Part shown: piece by piece, positions 9,725 to 21,800 of the stretch
Layout of the letters: each line of letters starts with the position of its first letter
Position numbering within the stretch: position 1 is the stretch's first letter
Assembly: GCA_036245525.1 (NCBI GenBank)
Contig: BTPG01000002.1
Location: 161,979,376 to 162,043,375, forward strand
Direction: 5' to 3'
DNA: 64,000 nt
From: Semisulcospira habei
Taxonomy: Eukaryota > Mollusca > Gastropoda > Semisulcospiridae
Translations under genes and position numbers: made by a program
Notes under the pieces: generated by a model
The model's input: only the letters and a program-made list of their open reading frames with translations
Databases searched by the model: none
What the model was told of the DNA's origin: nothing

Positions 9725-9995
9725 GTGTGTGTGGTTTGTGTATATATATGGGTCTTGGTGTATGTTGGTGTGAGCATGGCTTGGTTTCTGCATGTGGTTA
9801 GTATTTGTGTTTCTTGGGAGGTGGGGGGGGGGGGGGGTAGTTGGTGCACGCATGTCTTGGTGTATGTGTGTGGGAGCATGCATGTCTTGGGGGTGTGTAT
9901 CGTCCGTGCACGTCATGGTGTGTGCATGTGGTCGGTGAGTGTCTTCGTGTGTGCGTTGGTCTGTGCATGCATGTGTCTAGAAGGGTGTGCATGAC
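9725..9995 (+). repeat. TG-rich degenerate minisatellite, second block
   Basis: Same vocabulary as 8591-8970 (GCATGTCTTGG, GTGTATGTTGGTGTG) with a G run at about 9824-9837. Confidence 0.65.
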
Positions 9996-10085
9996 TAACC
10001 CATTTAACTCTACAGTCACATCTCACAATTTTGGAGAGGATACCTAACGACTATGTACCAGCTGCAGGAGATGGATTGACCAAGA

Positions 10086-10157
10086 TAATTCAAGGGTAGT
10101 GCCCGATTAGCTTGGCACCTTCAGGTGCCAAGCTAATCGGGCACTACCCTTAAATTA
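10086..10157. mobile_element. Hairpin of family H1
   Basis: A perfect or near-perfect inverted repeat with 35-bp arms and a 2-base loop. The arm is related to family H1 (TTCAAGGGTAGTGCC...AGCTTGGCACCT) but carries CGATTAG instead of AGAATAG, with the compensating change in the other arm. Symmetry extends weakly outward through GGATTGA and TCAATCC. Matched changes in both arms suggest a distinct subfamily. Confidence 0.75.
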
Positions 10158-10821
10158 TCATGCTCAATCCTCCAGCTACTAAGCAGATTAAAACAGCTGT
10201 CTTGCAGTTATTTGAAGTTATGTTAGACTTTACGTTTATTGATGAAAGAAGCCGGATAATAGACATCAATTTAGACTTGTCTAAACCATTGAGGACCTGA
10301 AAACGTGTCCAATTTGTGAATACTGGTACCACTACTGATTCTGAGGGTGCCTGTAGCCATGCTGCGAGGTAAGTGTAAAACTAACTTCCTTTCTATCTTC
10401 TTGAATATATATTCGTTTCGGGTTTTTGCTTTCTATTGAAGACATTTCCAAGAAACGAAGACATCTAAGATGTGGCTTTCATTTGTTTCTGTGAGCTTCG
10501 CTAGCTGAAAGAACTTTATGGCTAGGGCTGATGGCAGCAACAAGTACAAATATTGGCTCACAGAGATCATCATCATAATAATGTTATCCAGTGTCGAGAC
10601 ATATTCCACACTGGGGATGCGCATAAAATGAAAATATTAAGTTACGGAAACAAAAAAATAACCAAGTGTTGGATTCGTTTTACAGAACATACCCACACTG
10701 ATTCAGCCATCAATGATAATTTGGCTGTGGGGGAGGCAGCTGATGGGGCGTTGGGTGAGATGTTCCACAAACGTGCTTTTGCGGGTAAATGGGAATGGTG
10801 TTACACTAGTTCTGCAGTATG
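10158..10821 (+). other. Unannotated sequence
   Basis: AT-rich with no convincing exon, RNA gene or known repeat. A 99-codon open frame at 10553-10852 overlaps the start of the MITE at 10822 and has no recognisable motif. Confidence 0.4.
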
Positions 10822-11321
10822 CAGGGTCCGTACGGTCTGTGAACATTTGTGAAAGTTGTTAAAAAATGACAAGGTTTTTTCAGGGCCCTGGAAAGTCTGT
10901 CAATTTTAGTCCTTTTCTTTAAAGTCTGTGAACGTTTGTAAAAAATGACAAAGTGCTGACAAACTTTTGTCTACTTATTTTTTTTTTTTCTCCCCAAATT
11001 TGTGACTATTCCATTGCGAACGATCATGCCGACACTTGTTGCAAGTGATCGATATTTAGCTCTGGTCATAAAGTGACTACATGGCCTTTCTGCCGAACAT
11101 TCCGATTGGTTGTTTACGCTTCTACCGGAGCTCCGCCATTCGCTAATCAAGCGTTCTTTTATTTTGGTATCTGTTCATGCATTAGGCACGAAAGCTTCAA
11201 ATGAACTGCTGATACAGAGTGATCTAATTAAAGTATGTAAACCTTCAAGCTTTAGTTTGGGTTTGTGAAACATTTATGAAATGTTTGTGAACGTCGTCCA
11301 TGCTTTTCTGTACGGACCCTG
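10822..11321. mobile_element. 500-bp MITE with 12-bp terminal inverted repeats
   Basis: Ends are CAGGGTCCGTAC (10822-10833) and its exact complement GTACGGACCCTG (11310-11321). GTATG precedes the element at 10817-10821 and follows it at 11322-11326, a possible short target duplication. The CAGGG end is hAT-like, but the usual 8-bp duplication is not intact. The inside repeats the theme GTCTGTGAACATTTGTGAAA and AAAAAATGACAA. Non-coding. Confidence 0.75.
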
Positions 11322-11326
11322 GTATG

Positions 11327-12258
11327 GGACAACCAGTTTTTATTGTTCTCCATGGTTGGAACGTATGGAGAACTGCCGGCATGGATAACTCCATCCCTTG
11401 TGACTTCAGGTTGATGAGGCCCCCTATGATCTTGCACATCATGCTGGCCTTCGCTGCCGTACAACGCATTTCGAGGGTCTGGAGTTGGAACTTGGCGGTC
11501 ATGGCGGTAGTACTGCTGGTGGGACAAACTGAAATCCTTAAGTGTCAGCGGCCCGGGCTGCCTGCCCGCTGTGATTCTGAGGTTTCCATTCAGAAACACA
11601 CGTGCCCAAACAGTGCCCACTTTGTAAAACAACCCTAACGGAAGCCAGCATCTCACATTTTTCAACATTAGAGGTGAAAAAAAAATATGCGAAGAGGACC
11701 ATAAACTGAAGAATGCCGCAGGTGTTCAGATTAAATGCTTTCAGCATAGCTCTTGGCATCAGTGATCAGTTAAAATTGTTATCCATGTATCTTCAAATCG
11801 ATCTGCTGACGAACAATATGCCGACCTATGACTATGATAGAAATCGACCTAGAAAAATCGAGTGTTTCGTCTGTTTGATGGTGTAATAATACTATTGAAT
11901 ACCGGTTATATTATACAGGCGCTTTACCAAATTCTGTGCCGGAATCAGCTCAAAGCGCCGCGCACTGAACCCAACACGCACGCACGCAGTTCACTCTGAA
12001 GACAAACACAGTAGGAGACAAACACAAGACATTCACGTGGTACGAAGGGGTCAGCTCAGCTATTGAGGCTTCGGAAATTTGTACTCTGTACACACTGTAA
12101 AGCAAACGGTAACCGTGTCCGCCTCTGTGCTACAGTGCGTGTATTAGTCAAGGCGCAGGTCTGCAGTGTAAATTTGACTCATCGGGGATGCAAAATTGTG
12201 GCACTCTTTATTATTGAAAACACAAGGGAAGTAACTGTAAACGAAACTAAAAAGCAAA
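11327..12258 (+). other. Upstream region of the KIAA1143-like gene
   Basis: Probably holds the promoter and 5' UTR. An in-frame TAA at 12238-12240 lies 18 bp before the start codon. I see no TATA box at a convincing distance. ORFs at 11252-11668 on the minus strand and 11300-11638 on the plus strand overlap each other and show no recognisable domain. Confidence 0.4.
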
Positions 12259-12366
12259 ATGTCGAAGCGAAGCGGTGTTCAGTTTGTTCAAAACGATGAA
12301 CCATCATTTATCAAGCAGTTCAAGCAGAAAATCGGCTACAAAGAAGGCCCCAATGTAGACACGAAG
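12259..12366 (+). CDS. KIAA1143: KIAA1143-like exon 1 (residues 1-36)
   Basis: ATG at 12259 has A at -3 and an in-frame TAA 18 bp upstream, so this start is well supported. Thirty-six codons end exactly at ACG AAG followed by GTAAGT at 12367, a strong donor in phase 0. The peptide contains PSFIKQFKQKIGYKEG, the most conserved part of the family. Confidence 0.93.
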
Positions 12367-12719
12367 GTAAGTGGTTTTACTCCAAGCGCTGAAAAGAGCT
12401 GATTACTAAAATTGGTGTTTTGCGATTTCTGTTCAAATTATCAGGAGCGAAGAAAAAGTACTTAGCCAGCCGGGATATTAACACCAGAACATTGCTAGCC
12501 CGACACATATTTGGGTACAGTTAATTAAGTGATTTCTCCATATTTGCGCTTCTTCCACGAAAGCAAATTCCCTCATTATGCTGAAGATTATGTTGCTGTA
12601 CTTAATGTTGAGCAGCAAAAAACAAAAGAACAAAACAAAAACTACAGCTTCGACTCAATCTGCAATGGAAAAGGAAGTCTGTATTTTATATTAGCCTGTT
12701 TGGAACAACCAAAGACATT

Positions 12720-13735
12720 GCCAGTACAAAGCAAAAGTGAGTCAATGTTCTGGGCCAGTGGTCGTCCGTCCGTCTGCCATCGGCTGTCATCGGTTGGCCA
12801 TCGTCCGTGGTAAAATTTAACGTTGGCATTTTCTCGGAGACTATATTCAATCCACAGTCTTCAAACTTGGCCCAAGAATACTTTGTGGCAAGACCTTTAT
12901 AAACAATACCAATATGAGTGACCTGTCTCAAAAGCCAAGGTCACAGGGGCTCAGGAAATAGGTCCCAAATAGCTATATTTTTACATAATTTATTTTTCTC
13001 AAATACTATTCACAACTTCAAACCTAAACTTGCTACAAATATACCTGATGTTAAGACCTTTCTATGCATACTAATTTGGTTGATCCCTCGGAAACGTCAA
13101 GGGTCACAAAAACTCAGGAAATCAGTCAAAAATAGCCAAATTTTGACAAAAGATTTTTTTTCTCAAAACTTGTACTATTTACAACTTAAACCCAAACTTG
13201 CTACAGAGATACCTATCCATGCATATTAATTTGGATGAGCCCTCGGAAAGGTCAAGGGTCACAAGAGCTCAGCAAATAGGTCCAAAATAGCCATATTTTG
13301 ACAAAAGATGTGTTTTTCCTCATGATTCACAACTTAAAACCCAAATTTGGTACAGAGATATCTGATCATAAGACCTATCTATGCATACTCATTTGGATGA
13401 GCCCTTGGAAAGTTCAAGAGGCTGGCAAATGTGTGTAAAATGGCCAATTTTTGATAAAATTGTAGGTATTATCAACATTTTTGCAATCAAGTTTGGCACA
13501 AAGGTAGCCGATGATAAGACCTTCCTATGCATACTAATTTAGTTGACTCATCGCAAAGGTCAACTCCCCGTCAAGGGTCACAGGGGGGTTGAGAGACGTG
13601 TGAAAAATGCTTACATTTCGAGAAAACATGGATTTTGATGGTGCAGAAGCCAGTCCTTATTGTCACAAAAGTCACACATTTAATGTAAATAGGTCAAACA
13701 AGTGAGCCATAATTGCTTCGCCTTTATTGTTTGGT
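12720..13735 (+). repeat. GGCTCAC repeat in KIAA1143-like intron 1
   Basis: Lacks the first bases (starts at AAGCAAAAGTGAG) but otherwise runs through the same diverged units to AAGTGAGCCATAATTGC and TTCGCCTTTATTGTTTGG. It contains AGGTCA-A-GGGTCA at 13249-13261. Orientation is the same as the host gene. Confidence 0.85.
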
Positions 13736-14914
13736 TTGTTTGCAAACAAACCTGACCAACAATTTTCCAGTTGATTTGTCTTTCGTTTAGAACTTGATCA
13801 TATCAGTTAAACTGTATGTGATTAATGTTCACAGCTTCCTCGAACATAAGGCCTTCTTCTTCCTCGAACACAATGGTCACAGCCACAGACATAATAATAA
13901 TCACAGTGTTGAAGCTGACGATTATAATGGTAATTTTAGTTTAGGAAGAGTTTTGTTCTTCTTTAAATCCACATATCAAATAGGCAATCAGTAAAGCTCT
14001 GTAAGACATGCTACAGCTGAATGTTTATGTGCACTAAGGTGTGACTATTCACCTTGTCAGCCTTTAAAATGCTAATAAAGGTACTTGCGCAAGATACCAG
14101 CTCCAATTTATTGTTTATATGCTTTGTTCCCACACTGTCCGCTTATCCGACGTACAATCACCCCCTGTCCGACTCTCCATCAAGGGGGTGTTCCGATGTG
14201 CTGTTTTCACACCTTATAAATTAAAATAACACAAATTATAGATCAGTTAATGGCAAAATGGATGCACCGATGGACTGATATAAAAACATGGCATTTAGCA
14301 ATTTGCACGTCAAACTAAAGAAGTGTCCGACTTTTAAATTCAATCAACCTACCCTACTATAATCTTATTTTTAAGTTTACCGCTTGGGTTGCTGGAGGAG
14401 AAAACAAAAGTTTTGATGTTCACCTGAGAAAGGTTCGGAGATACAAAATGTTGTGTACTGGTATAATACTTTGTTTTCTGAATTGCAGGTTTTTGCCAAC
14501 GTGAACTATTTTCTCTCCAGGAAAAAATATGCAGCGTGAGACAATGGAGTTGGTTCAGGCTGGAGTTAATGACATTTTACATGATTAGTTTATGCATATG
14601 CTACTGTGCCATCATAACATTATCATCTGATGCCAGAGATGTGAAATCTTGTCCACATGAATCTGACAGAAGGAAAGGTTCATCTGTTAACTTTTGCAAT
14701 TAGATGAGGACAGCCTTCGGACAAAGCAAAATCACACAGTTAAAATATTATTCGGTGCGCATCAGGGATGGAAATTAACCTTTTTTTTTACTGGCCAGCC
14801 AGGCCTGTAACTTGAATAGACCTGAAAAAATTCCAGCTAGTCCATAGCAAGAACAAAAACCCCATCATTCACATTGTATTGTGAAGTCAAATGCCCGCAT
14901 GCTGTCTGCTGGTA
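13736..14914 (+). other. Intron 1 sequence without recognised features
   Basis: AT-rich intronic sequence. No exon-like frame is seen. Confidence 0.5.
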
Positions 14915-14924
14915 AACTGACTAT

Positions 14925-15960
14925 TGCTTTATTTAATGCAAGGTCCGTCGGTTCTCCAGAAAAATGGGCTGAAATCTGTGAATTCATCCGAGACAACAAC
15001 TTTGATGTTCTGTTTCTGACAGACTGGGCTCAGTGGCACTGGAGATGAGCCAGAGTGCAAAGACATGACACCTGACAACTATGTCATGAAGTCCTACCCC
15101 CGTGCTTCAAGAGGCGGAGGTCTGGCTGTCATTTTCAGATCATCACTTCTTCAAGCTTTTATTACATACACTGACTCTTTTGCTTTCGGCCATTCATCCT
15201 TTGAATTAGCTGAACTGTCCTTTCATTTCAACAGCAGTGTGTGCACTTTCTGCTGCTTTATCGACACCCACCCAGCAAAGCCAACCAGCTGACCAACACC
15301 ATTTTTCTCCAGGAGTTTCCTGATCTTCTCGACCTGTGCATTGACAGACCAAGTCCCTCCATTATCCAGGGAGACATTAACTTTCATTTTAAGTTAACTG
15401 TGATGGAAACTCTGATCGTGTGAAGGATCTTCTCCTGCAGTATGGTCTAATGCAGGAGGCCATCAGTGAATCTACACACCTGGACATATACTGGACTGGG
15501 TTATCCACAGAGAGACCAACCAGCTCCTTTCATCAGCCTGTGCCGCCGATCATCTTGTGTCCGACCACAGGTCCATTGTATGTGATCTGAATATCATTAC
15601 CCCTCCCCCTCCTCCGATGACCATCACAAGCAGGAACCTCTGTGCCATAGACCATGAGTTGTTCCATGCAGACCTGGCCGGTGTCCTGTCCAGCACCCCC
15701 TCCCCCAAAGCCTCCACCCTCAACACTGATCTCTCCACTCTTATTGACCGCCACATGCCAGCCAGCACGAGGACTATGAGAAGATCCAAGTGCTCTCCGT
15801 GGTTCATCCCTGACATATGGATAGCAAAGCAAGAGAGACATCGTGCTGAGCGTGCGTGTCGTGCGTCCTGCTTGGAAGTACACCGCCTGATCTACAATGC
15901 CGCCAAGCATGCTGTCACGCATCTGGTTTTTCATGCCAAGACAGCAGTAAGATAGCTGAG
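14925..15960 (+). pseudogene. Broken endonuclease part of the L2/CR1-like LINE
   Basis: Pieces in different frames include FNARSV near 14938, the GGGLAVIFRSSL motif near 15115, a degenerate QGDINFHF (canonical GDFN) near 15370, and an SDHRSIVCDL-type motif at 15557 containing the conserved Ser-Asp-His. These are the landmarks of the apurinic-like endonuclease of non-LTR elements in correct order. At least three frame changes prevent translation as one protein. Confidence 0.75.
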
Positions 15961-16079
15961 AGTGACACTTACAAGAAACTGTTTAGCATTATGAACTCCT
16001 TGCTTATTGAGTAAGACTTCTCCGCTTCCCGTTACCATCCCTACAAGCAATCTTCGTCAAGTTTTCTGCGACTTTTTCT

Positions 16080-17750
16080 GTGATAAGATCAGACATATCA
16101 CTTATCAGCGACGAACTGGATAAGCTTAGTTTGTCTGTTGTTTTGTCGCCGTCACCTTGTTTCGGTCATGGGACCTCTTTCGTATGTTTTGAGCCAGTTA
16201 CGCAGGTGACTATTCTCGACATTTTAATAAAGACGCCTCCCAAGACATGCGAAAGAGATCCCATACCCATGCCTCTTCTGTACCAACACATTGATCTGTT
16301 GGTTGGTCCCATGACCCACATCATTAATGTGTCTCTGTCCACTTGTGTATTTCCGGATGAGTTCAAGACGGCCTTAGTTAGACCATTGCTGAAAAAAACA
16401 AACCTCGATCCTAATGTACTGCAGAATTACAGACCTATCTCCACCCTTCCCTTTATTTCTAAAATCTTCGAGAAGGTTGTTTTATCTCAGATGTTGAAGT
16501 ACCTCCAAGACAATTCTCTCCTACATCCCTTCCAGTCCGCATACTTACCTGGCCGCTCCACTGAAACTGCCCTGATTAGAATCTTAAATGATCTCCTTTG
16601 CACTGCTGATAATAATGAGCTGTCTGTCCTGACTCTCCTCGATCTGTCCACAGTCTTTGATACTGTCAATCACTCCATTCTTCTGTCTCGTCTTCACTTT
16701 GACTATGGCTTCTCTGACTGTGCTTTACTCTGGATGGAGTCATACCTCACAAACTGGCATCTAGTTGTCTCTGTCAACGGCTGTCACTCTGCCCCAGACT
16801 CACTACTTTTCGGAGTGCCCCAAGGTTCTGTGCTCGGGTTGATTTTCTTCATTCTGTATATGCAGCCATTAGCATTAGCTACTATCTTTTCAAAGTACTC
16901 TGTTAGACCTCATATGTTCGCTGATGACACACAGTTGCACGATTCTGATCCTGTTCCTGAAGCTGGTCGTTTAATTTCCAACATGGAAAACTGTCTGACA
17001 GAAGTTAAAGACTGGATGATTAGAAATAAACTCTAGCTAAATGATGGTAAAACAGAGTCCATGCTTATCACAACTGGTGTGCGTCCTTCGCAGTTGTCCT
17101 GTCTTCCCAGTCACATCTCTGTCTGTCAAAATCAAATCAATTTCGCTGACAGTGTCAAAAACCTTGGTGTTTTTATTGACAAAGACCTCAAAATGGACTT
17201 AGTCATATGTGCAGATCAGCTTTATTTGAACTTCGGCGTATTAGCAGTGTTAGACAGTATCTGATGCCCAAAGCAACTGCAATTCTTGTCTCCTCCTTTG
17301 TTTTATCGCGGTTAGACTACTGTAACTCCCTCCTTTCTGGCCTGCCTAAAACTCTGCTAGATAAACTGCAGAGAGTGCAAAACAGTGCTGCCCGTTTAGT
17401 TCTGCACGTACGGCGTGACCATATCTGCCCCGCCATTGAGAAACTCCACTGGCTGCCCGTACAAGAATGCATTCTGTATAAACTGTCCTGCATGTGCTTC
17501 AACTTTATCAACCTGACTTTTCCTGCTTATATCTCTGACTTACTCCATCTGTATACTCCATCTCGCACCCTCCGCTCTTCCTCTGACACGTAAATTTCAC
17601 CTTCTGAATTTCAAATGTAAAACACGTGGCGGTCGTGCCTTCTCCTATCTTCGCCCTGCCACTTGGAACAGTCTCTCCGCCCCTGTCCGTAACTGTCAAA
17701 CGCTCTCCTCATTTAAATCAGTTCTCAAAACCCACCACTACAAAGCTGCC
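16080..17750 (+). pseudogene. Broken reverse transcriptase of the L2/CR1-like LINE
   Basis: The 318-codon frame 16080-17036 contains NYRPISTLPFISKIFEKVV, GRSTETALIRILNDLL, LLDLSTVFDTVNH (catalytic Asp in box A), FGVPQGSVLG and FADDTQLHDS (catalytic Asp pair). A TAG follows RNKL at 17034-17036. Coding then continues in other frames with NLGVFIDKDL, LSRLDYCNSLLSGLP, LQRVQNSAARLV, LHWLPV, and the C-terminal RGGRAFSYLRPATWNSL. Box motifs are of the CR1/L2 type. Stops and frameshifts make it inactive although catalytic residues remain. Confidence 0.88.
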
Positions 17751-17925
17751 TTTCATTAGTTCATTTCCCCAGCTATGCACAATTCATCACCATTGTCATG
17801 TATGTGTGCGTATGTTGTGTGTGTGCGTGTTAGCTGTTAGCCTTTTCATTGTATCAGTTTAGAGCTACTTTTAGAATAAGCGCTTAACAAATCTCCTTTA
17901 TTATTATTATTATTATTATTAAAAT

Positions 17926-18254
17926 GTTCAGTCGTGAAAGCGAGGGTCAGGACTGCTACACACATCTCTGCACACGTTCGCAGCAGGCAGGTTGTGCACA
18001 AAGGACAGGCTGGTACACAAAGCGAGTTTTACCATTGCTGCAGCAGTATTTCGATAACGCCGGTCAGGCCTGTCACCATGGCATTTGAACACACCTGACG
18101 CTGTTTCAACCCGCCATTGGTGCCCTGCAGTTTCCACCCATGGCACATGACCCAAGCTACAGGCACTGTATTTAGCGACTGTAGCTCAGGTCACGGTGAC
18201 CCAGCCTAAATGTGGTCAGTCACAAGTCCAACAATTTAATCTATGTTTAACCAG
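17926..18254 (+). other. Intron 1 tail before exon 2
   Basis: CpG-containing intronic sequence with no recognised element. It ends in the acceptor TATGTTTAACCAG. Confidence 0.5.
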
Positions 18255-18399
18255 AGACAGAGGCTCGAGTACCCCGATGATGATGAGGAGGATAGACCTG
18301 AGACGGAGGAAGAGAAGCCAGTTGTTGTGGTGCTGAAGTCAGGAGATCTCACTGCCACAGAGGCAGATGAACTGACGAAGGCCATACAAAAACAGGAAG
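18255..18399 (+). CDS. KIAA1143: KIAA1143-like exon 2 (residues 37-84 plus 1 nt)
   Basis: Acceptor AACCAG at 18254 and donor G|GTTTGT at 18400. It encodes an acidic stretch (DDDEEDRPETEEE) followed by KPVVVVLKSGDLTATEADEL, the second conserved block. An alternative acceptor six bases downstream (18260) would remove two residues and keep frame; sequence alone cannot decide. Confidence 0.9.
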
Positions 18400-18559
18400 G
18401 TTTGTGTTGACTCCATACTGTGTGCAATGGAAACTAGACTAGAAGTGTCTCGTGGTATGGGTCTGGTGTCTTCTGCGTGACAGGTCAGCCTTATAATTTC
18501 TTTTAGTTACACTAATGCCACAATGAACTGCACGTAAATCCATATTATCTACATGTATT
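18400..18559 (+). other. Start of KIAA1143-like intron 2
   Basis: Short intronic stretch without recognised elements. Confidence 0.4.
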
Positions 18560-18652
18560 TTAACTCATTTACAGCCAGCCACATCCGGATGCGCGGCATA
18601 AGCGTATTATTGAGCTTCATAATCCAGATGCGGCTGGCTGTAAATGAGTTAA
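18560..18652. mobile_element. TTAA-flanked hairpin MITE, family H2 (93 bp)
   Basis: TTAA at both ends (18560-18563 and 18649-18652) encloses arms starting CTCATTTACAGCCAGCCACA and the complement GCGGCTGGCTGTAAATGAG. It lies in intron 2 of the KIAA1143-like gene. A transcript would fold into a hairpin of pre-miRNA size. Confidence 0.8.
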
Positions 18653-18877
18653 TCTCAAATCTTGGATCCTCTTGTCAGCATTTGCATCAGCTGATTTTGA
18701 AGAGGATAATGATGTGCACTCATAAAAGTCAGTTACAGTATCTCTTCTCTCAGTTATATAACACTAGATATTGATCTTATGCTGTGTGAACCTGAAAGTA
18801 AATAAATGAGAAGTGGACATTAACCCATATCATAGTCATACTGAGGCTAAAAGCTTCAAGTTTGTACACTGCCATAT

Positions 18878-21800
18878 ACTTACTTACTTACGCCTCTCAA
18901 CCCTACCCGGGTATAGGCCGTCGACGAGAGACCTCCAGCAACTCCTGTCCTGTGTTTCTCCTTCGATTCTACTCCAGGTGGTTCCCAGTCTCTTGATGTC
19001 TGCTTGGAGGTCTCGACGCCAGGAGTTTCTCGGCCTACCTCTTTTCCTCTTTCCCTGGGGGTTCCATGACAATGCCTGCCTAGTGATACTGGAAGCTGGC
19101 TTTCTCAGGCTGTGACCGATCCATCCCCATCTTCTTTGCCCAATTTCATTCTCTGCTGTTATCTGCTCTGTTCTGTCCCAGAGTCTGACGTTGCTGATCT
19201 TCTCTGGCCAGTGGATTTTCAAAATTCTTCTAAGGCAACTGTTCATGAAGGTCTGTACTCTGTTGACTGTGGTTTTTGTCAATCTCCAAGTCTCTGCTCC
19301 ATATAGGAGAACTGTTTTTACATTGGAGTTGAAAATCCGGACTTTAGTGTGTTGTGACAGCTCTCTGGAACTCCACACATTTTTTAACTGGAGAAAGGCT
19401 GCTCTGGCTTTACCGATTCTGCTCTGACATCTGCATCAGTGCCGCCTTTTTTGTCTATGATGCTCCCGAGATAGGTGAAGGACTCCACCTCCTCCAACGG
19501 GGTGCCAGCAAGCAAGATTGGTTCTTCCCTGGTTGTGTTCAGCCTCATTGTATTTGTTTTCTGTTTGTGAATGGTGAGGCCCACTTGGGACGAGATGTCA
19601 GCAAGCCTCGTGGTCTTGTCCTGCATTTGTTGATGAGTGTGGGACAGTAATGCCAAGTCGTCTGCAAAATCGAGGTCGTCAAGCTGTGTCCACAGTGTCC
19701 ACTGTATTCCACTTTGTCTATGCTCTGTGGTCATCTTCACGACCCAGTCTATGGCCAGTAGGAAGAGGAACGGAGACAGCAGACACCCCTGCCTGATACC
19801 AGTTCTGACCTGGAGCTCCCTGGTGAACTGCCCTTCGTGGATCACGCGACATGTCATGCCATCATCAGGCGGATGAGCTTTGTGGGTACACCGTAGTGTC
19901 GTAGGAGTTTCCACAGAGTCTCTCGGTCCACGCTGTCAAATGCTTTCTCATAATCCACAAAGTTGACGTACAGCGGGGAGCTCCACTCCAGAGACTGTTC
20001 CACGATGATGCGGAGAGTGGCGATCTGGTCTGTGCATGATCGGTTCTTCCTGAATTCTGCTTGCTGGTCTCTCAGCTGGGGGTCAACGGAGCTCTTCATT
20101 CTCTCTAGGATGATCCTGTTGAAGACCTTTCCTGGTACTGACAGCAAGGTGATTCCTCTGTAGTTGGAACACTTGCTGAGGTCGCCTTTCTTGGGAAGCT
20201 TGATTAGGTACCCCTCCTTCCAGTCAGCTGGCATCACCTCCTGTTCCCAGATCTTTCCAAACAGTGGGTACAGCATCTCCACTGTTGTCTCTAGGTCTGC
20301 TTTCAGAGACTCCGCTGGGATGCCATCTGGCCCTGCTTCTTTGCCATTCTTCAAAAATGCCACTGCTCTTCTGATCTCTTCCCGGCTGGGTCTGTCACAG
20401 CTGATGGGTAGGTCGGTCTCTGCCGGCTGAATGTCGGGGGGGTCGGGTGGGCTAGGTCTGTTCAGTAACTCTTCAAAATACCCGGCCCATCTGTCGAGTT
20501 GGTCTGCTCTGTCTGCAATAGGCTTGCCTTCTTTGTCTTTTACTGGTCTTTCTGTATGGCCATACTTACCCGACAATCTCCTGGTAATGTCATAGATCTG
20601 TTTCATGTTGCCGCTGCCTGCTGCCTTTTCTGCCTCTGCTGCCAGGCTGTCTGTGTAAGCCCTCTTGTTTGCCCTGATACTCCTCTTCACCTCGCGGTTG
20701 GCTTCCGAGTATTCCTCCTGTGCCCTTACTTTGGCTGCTCTCGTGCGACTGTTGTTGACCGCTGCTTTCTTCTGCTTCCTCGCTTCTATCTTCTTCAAGG
20801 TCTGTGCCGACAGCCAGTCCTTGTGGTGGTGTTTCCTGAACCCTAGAGTGTCTTTGCAGGTTGAGTTCAGCGCCTGTCTAACTGCCTTCCACTGCTGCTC
20901 TGCGGTGACCGCCTCCTCTTCATTTACTAGCTCCTGTAGCGCTTGAAACCGGTTGGACAGCACCAGTTTGAACTCTTCTCTAACTCCAGTTTCTCTCAGG
21001 AGGCCTACATTATAGCGCTGTCTTCTTGTTGTCTCTGTGCGGCTTTCCTTTAGCTTGAGCTTCATTCTTAAGGTAAGCAGATGGTGGTCTGAGGCGACAT
21101 CTGCTCCCCTCCTCACTCGAACATCTTGAAGGGATCTTCTAAATTTCTTGCTAATGCAGGTATGGTCTATTTGGTTCTCTGTTGTATGGTCAGGTGAGAC
21201 CCAAGTTGCTTTGTGTATTCTTCTGTGTGGGAAGATGCTGCCTCCAATGACAAGTCGGTTTAGAGCACAAAAGTCTACAAACCTCTCCCCGTTCTCACTC
21301 ATCTCCGAGCCTAGTCCCTGTCTCCCCATCACCTCTTCGTATCCGGTGTTGTCCTCCCCTATTTTGGCATTAAAATCGCCCATGACGATGGTGATGTCTC
21401 GCTCCGCACATTTGTCCACGGCACTCTGGAGTCGGTCGTAGAACTCTTGTTTCTCTTCCTCGTCACTGTCATTGGTGGGCGCATAACACTGGATGACGTT
21501 CAGCTTGAGCTTTTTCTTGGTTCTAAAGGCTGCTGTGATAATTCTTGGCCCAAGAGGTTCCCAGCCCATCAGCGCTCTCTGTGCCACTGGTGACAGCATG
21601 AATGCTACTCCTTCTTTATGGGGGGCATTCTCCTCTTCATGACCTGAATACAGAATCATCTCCCCACTTAACAGCCTTTTTTGGCCAGACTGCGTCCATC
21701 TGGCTTCACTGATACCTAGCAGGGAAAGGTTGTACTTTTGCATTTCCGCTGCTATCTGGGCGGCCTTGCCGCTCTGGTACATGGTCTTGACGTTCCATGT

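Larger units (their letters stand above)
14915..17925 (+). mobile_element. L2/CR1-like LINE in KIAA1143-like intron 1
   Basis: Sense-oriented non-LTR element of about 3 kb with endonuclease and RT regions and an (ATT)n tail at 17901-17921 preceded by AATAAGCGCTTAACAAATC. The endonuclease N-terminal motif FNARSVGSPEKWAEI appears near 14938. The RT spans about 16200-17550. Several frameshifts and stops break the coding region. The same 3' end recurs as a short copy at 58107-58228, so the family is repeated in this genome. Confidence 0.88.

Noticed and set aside
10553..10852. 99-codon frame as a gene
   Set aside because: It overlaps the MITE end, lacks motifs, and no splice or poly(A) context supports it.
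20164..21441. Plus-strand frames opposite the family A ORF
   Set aside because: Shadows of the minus-strand endonuclease-RT, with no motif of their own.
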